Below are positions 61,331-64,000 of a stretch of 64,000 nt of DNA, piece by piece (the stretch's first letter is position 1; each line of letters begins with the position of its first letter). Position numbers and translations under genes: made by a program. The stretch is from NCBI GenBank assembly GCA_013399305.1, contig VXAI01000019.1, forward strand, positions 6,672,053 to 6,736,052, written 5' to 3'. This stretch comes from Rostratula benghalensis (lineage: Eukaryota > Chordata > Aves > Charadriiformes > Rostratulidae). The notes under the pieces are model-generated. The model saw nothing but the letters and a program-made list of their open reading frames with translations. It did not search any database and was not told where the DNA came from.

Positions 61331-62639
61331 GACAACATTACCTTTGACAAACGGGCAAAATACTTAAAAATCCTGAAAAACCATAGTTGCAAATCCATAA
61401 AAATGAAGTTTTCAGCTTTAGTGTTATTCTAAAAATATTTTTTTCCTTTTGTAGTGCATAAGTTCTTTTCCCTTTGTATTCCTCTGCACACTTTAAAGTG
61501 ACATTTAGCTAATGTAGCAAGAAGCCACAGCTGTTTGGGAGAGCTGGGACACCGCAGCCCACGATGTTTTAAACATATGAAAACTGAAGGTTGAGGATGA
61601 GGAGTGCATCTGCTGGGTCTTGGAATTCTTGGAATGTTCCAGAGAATCACTTCTTTGATGACTAGTGAATTTTTTTCCTCCCTTATTTCTAGCATAAATT
61701 TAGTCTTAGTGCTTACACATTTGTTTTCGTGCCAAGAAATACGCTTTGTCTTCTATAGCTCTTTTTCCTCCTAAGTGGTTGCCCAATGATGTATTTAAAA
61801 AAGCAGCCGTAACCCCTCTCAGTCTGAATTTTGCTAAGAAAAAGAAAAAGAAACACAGACTCTTCGGGCTTCATAACTTTTCCCATTCCTTTGATGGAAA
61901 ATGTTAATTATCTTCGTTTCTGTCTGTTACACTTATTATTTTTCTTTAATATATGGAAGTTAATTGTCCTCTTTACAAGCAGCTGGAAGTTACATATACA
62001 GATAAGCACTTGTCTGTTTCCATAAGCTTTCCCACGCTGAGCTACCTACAGAACCTAGGATAAAGACTGCAACATGACAATGATGATTTTAGTAGGGAGT
62101 TATCAGTCCACACACATATATTGTACATGACAAATGGCCACAGAATCTAGATCTCAGATATGGAAGAAAAACTTCTACACCTTTAGTAAGAAAAATAAAC
62201 AATTAGTTCTGCAGCTCTAATCATTATTTACCATGATCTGTATTGCAACCCTGAAACATTAAGAAAATCGAATAATAACATAATAGCATATAAATGGTAC
62301 ACGTTATACGTAAAATAAACATTCTTGCAAGATATTATTGATACTTTAGGGTCAAAATATGTTGGTACCACCTTGCTATCCTCTCTATTGTGCAAAAAAG
62401 TACACAAAAAAGTTGTATATTATTTTTAATAATTTCTCCCTTGTAACAATAATTGAACGCTATATTTGTAACCTAATGTGAATTATAATTAGTCTTCCAA
62501 AGCAGTATTCAGGATGAAAGACACTGAGAAACACTTAGCTATAGACTTGCCAAAGAGAGAGAACAGTACAATAAACTAATATAATATTTGTTTCTGATTG
62601 TGAGAGATGCTGCAGTCCCTTATTCAGGTTAGGGATCTT

Positions 62640-62705
62640 TTGCTGGACTCTCTCCAGTAACTCCATATATCTCTTGTACTGGAGAGCCCAGAACACGACC
62701 CTGTT
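62640..62705 (-). mobile_element. Short CR1 scrap, minus, about 65 bp
   Basis: ctggactctctccagtaact and ctggagagcccagaacacga match the antisense of the CR1 ORF2 region before the LYSALVR-type block. Neither the tail nor longer ORF2 parts remain, so both ends were lost after insertion. Confidence 0.7.
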
Positions 62706-62718
62706 AGACCAGGATCAG

Positions 62719-64000
62719 AGTTTAAACCTTAATATAAGGTTTTTTTGTCTTCTGCAGGTGGGTGGGATGGTTCAGATTAACAGCCAAATCAGTCCATGTG
62801 ATGCAGGCTATAAGAAATACAGAAGCATTACATACTGTAAGGACAAAAGCAAGCAAGACCATAAATTATGGATATACCAAACACAGAAAGGGATGTTTGT
62901 AAATCTGGATCACTGATTTAATAGTTGAAATTACAGTACAAATAGGGCAATTAAGAAAAATTGCATTTGAATAACTACCGATAATACTTTTGCAATTACT
63001 GTAACTCATTTTTCAAACTCATTATATATTTTTTCTGATACATATGTTTAAAGGTTTTCCTTATAAAGAAGAAATACAATTAGCCACTTATCATTTTAAA
63101 TAAGAATGTGAAGACATGGTGATGTTCTGAGTTTCAGCAAAATCAGTTTTGTTAATTTAAAACATTCCCTCATGAAAATTATATTTAAAGACCTGCCTGA
63201 TTAATTAACAGGAAACTTGTCTTGCCTCCTCAAACCTGGCTTTGGAAACTCCTTTACTTGGTGTTTGCAAGAAGGGGGAAATTTAAAGTTAGTAGTTTAA
63301 GTTCATTAGCAGGTGGAAATCTTGCTTTCTCCTGGAGCCTCAGTGAAAGCTGTGGATCAAGAACCGCTGCCACATGTATCTTCAGATCCTGAGCCAGCCC
63401 TTTTGACAGCACTCTCAATAATGCTAGTTTTTGTCTAATCTTAAAGCATAATGCAGGCTTTTCCACCAAGCACTGATATGTTTATGTACAAAATAGGAGC
63501 CTGGGGTTCCTCACTGCTGTGGGACACGCTGCTCTGCCGCCAAAACCCTAGTCCATGTAACTGCCAGCTCTCTGTTCTTAACCCCTGATAAAATACATGG
63601 CTTTTATTTAAATCTAGTATTTCATGAGAGTTTATTTGCTTAATCATCTCCATATACAAGCAATCACTATTATCAATGTATCTTATCCGTGCCTGAACCA
63701 CATACACAGATGAAAATGCCTGAAATTTACATTCTTTCTCTGAACGCAAATTCAAGGAAAGCAAATGTGACACCTGCGTGTCTCAGTTCTGGGGATTTTG
63801 TTATGTCTAGTGGTGAAAAACAAAAAAAGAGTAAATATTTTCATCCAGATACATTTCATGGCCAAGTAGTTTAATCTTGACACTTCTGGGGAAACAAACA
63901 TTTCAAGGTAGGCTTTTTAAGCTGTATTTAGATAAGTAATGTACATGGTTAAAAGTTTGTGTTGAAGGAAATATATTAATGTGGTTTTAATGAATATTTC
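62719..64000. other. Unique DNA to the window end
   Basis: AT-rich sequence with the exon-like frame at 62758-62916 near its start. The rest, to 64000, shows only short unrecognised frames. Confidence 0.55.
62758..62916 (+). other. Possible terminal exon, plus strand
   Basis: A strong acceptor (ggtttttttgtcttctgcag) is followed at once by an open frame of 52 codons that ends in a stop (TGA at 62914-62916). The product begins VGGMVQINSQISPCDAGYKK and is polar, with two cysteines. I recognise no family. The strength of the acceptor is the main support; there is no clear AATAAA within the next 200 bp. It may be a real last exon or a chance frame behind a T-rich tract. Confidence 0.2.

Larger units (their letters stand above)
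53061..62639. other. 9.6 kb of unique AT-rich DNA
   Basis: The longest span without CR1. It holds T runs (53271-53299, 54748-54764), an A-rich run (54453-54484), a MIR-type SINE (56485-56672), a 12-bp inverted repeat (57181-57229) and the exon candidate at 59246-59328. A block at 61050-61330 looks regulatory. Remaining sequence shows short unrecognised frames only. Confidence 0.55.

Noticed and set aside
1..64000. tRNA, rRNA, snRNA, known miRNA or CRISPR array
   Set aside because: Looked for characteristic words and repeat-spacer structure on both strands and saw none; a covariance-model search would be needed to exclude degenerate copies.

Overview
This window reads as vertebrate nuclear DNA, most likely from a bird. 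The main evidence is at least fourteen 5'-truncated CR1 LINE copies, recognised by three marks: the CR1 3' end with its ATTCTRTG-type tail, the phrase seen on one strand or the other as ggttggaagggacc, and scraps of CR1 ORF2 such as [12 protein letters not shown] see no Alu, L1 or B1/B2 elements and no prokaryotic signals. Turtles and crocodilians also carry CR1, so a bird is an inference, not proof. Everything else is AT-rich, CpG-poor, non-repetitive sequence typical of a long intron or a gene desert. One 305-base run of N marks an assembly gap next to an AAAAG microsatellite.

Layout. 1-4822: unique sequence with a small CpG-rich islet at about 478-752. 4823-18860: four CR1 copies (4.8, 6.8, 15.6 and 18.5 kb) separated by unique DNA, with a possible old LTR fragment at 10448-10722. 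18861-30007: unique DNA with two segments that look like conserved non-coding elements (about 20.5-20.9 and 21.7-22.0 kb), the gap and microsatellite at 24.35-24.74 kb, a GC-rich segment with strong splice donors at 25.9-26.23 kb, and CR1 copies at 26.4 and 29.7 kb. 30008-39428: unique DNA, an inverted CR1 pair at 34.5-35.7 kb, small exon-like segments at 36945-36994 and 38759-38870, and a short CR1 tail at 39.3 kb. 39429-49360: unique DNA with several CpG-retaining patches (42.6, 44-45 and 47.8 kb), a TATA-like sequence at 44760, two degraded CR1 pieces near 48 kb and a CR1 tail at 49.1 kb. 49361-64000: a CR1 copy split by a 441-bp insertion (52247-53060), an ancient MIR-type SINE (56.5 kb), the best exon candidate of the window on the minus strand (59246-59328), a CR1 scrap at 62.6 kb and an exon-like open frame at 62758-62916.

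No complete protein-coding gene, tRNA, rRNA or CRISPR array could be supported. Most open frames are short chance frames or antisense readings of CR1. The exon calls rest only on splice-site shape, open frame and retained CpG. They lie on both strands and their reading phases do not join into one gene, so each stands alone and several are probably false. I found no clear new biological system. The best leads are the 59.25-kb exon, the 36.9-kb exon, the CpG-rich islet near 0.6 kb and the split CR1 at 52 kb.
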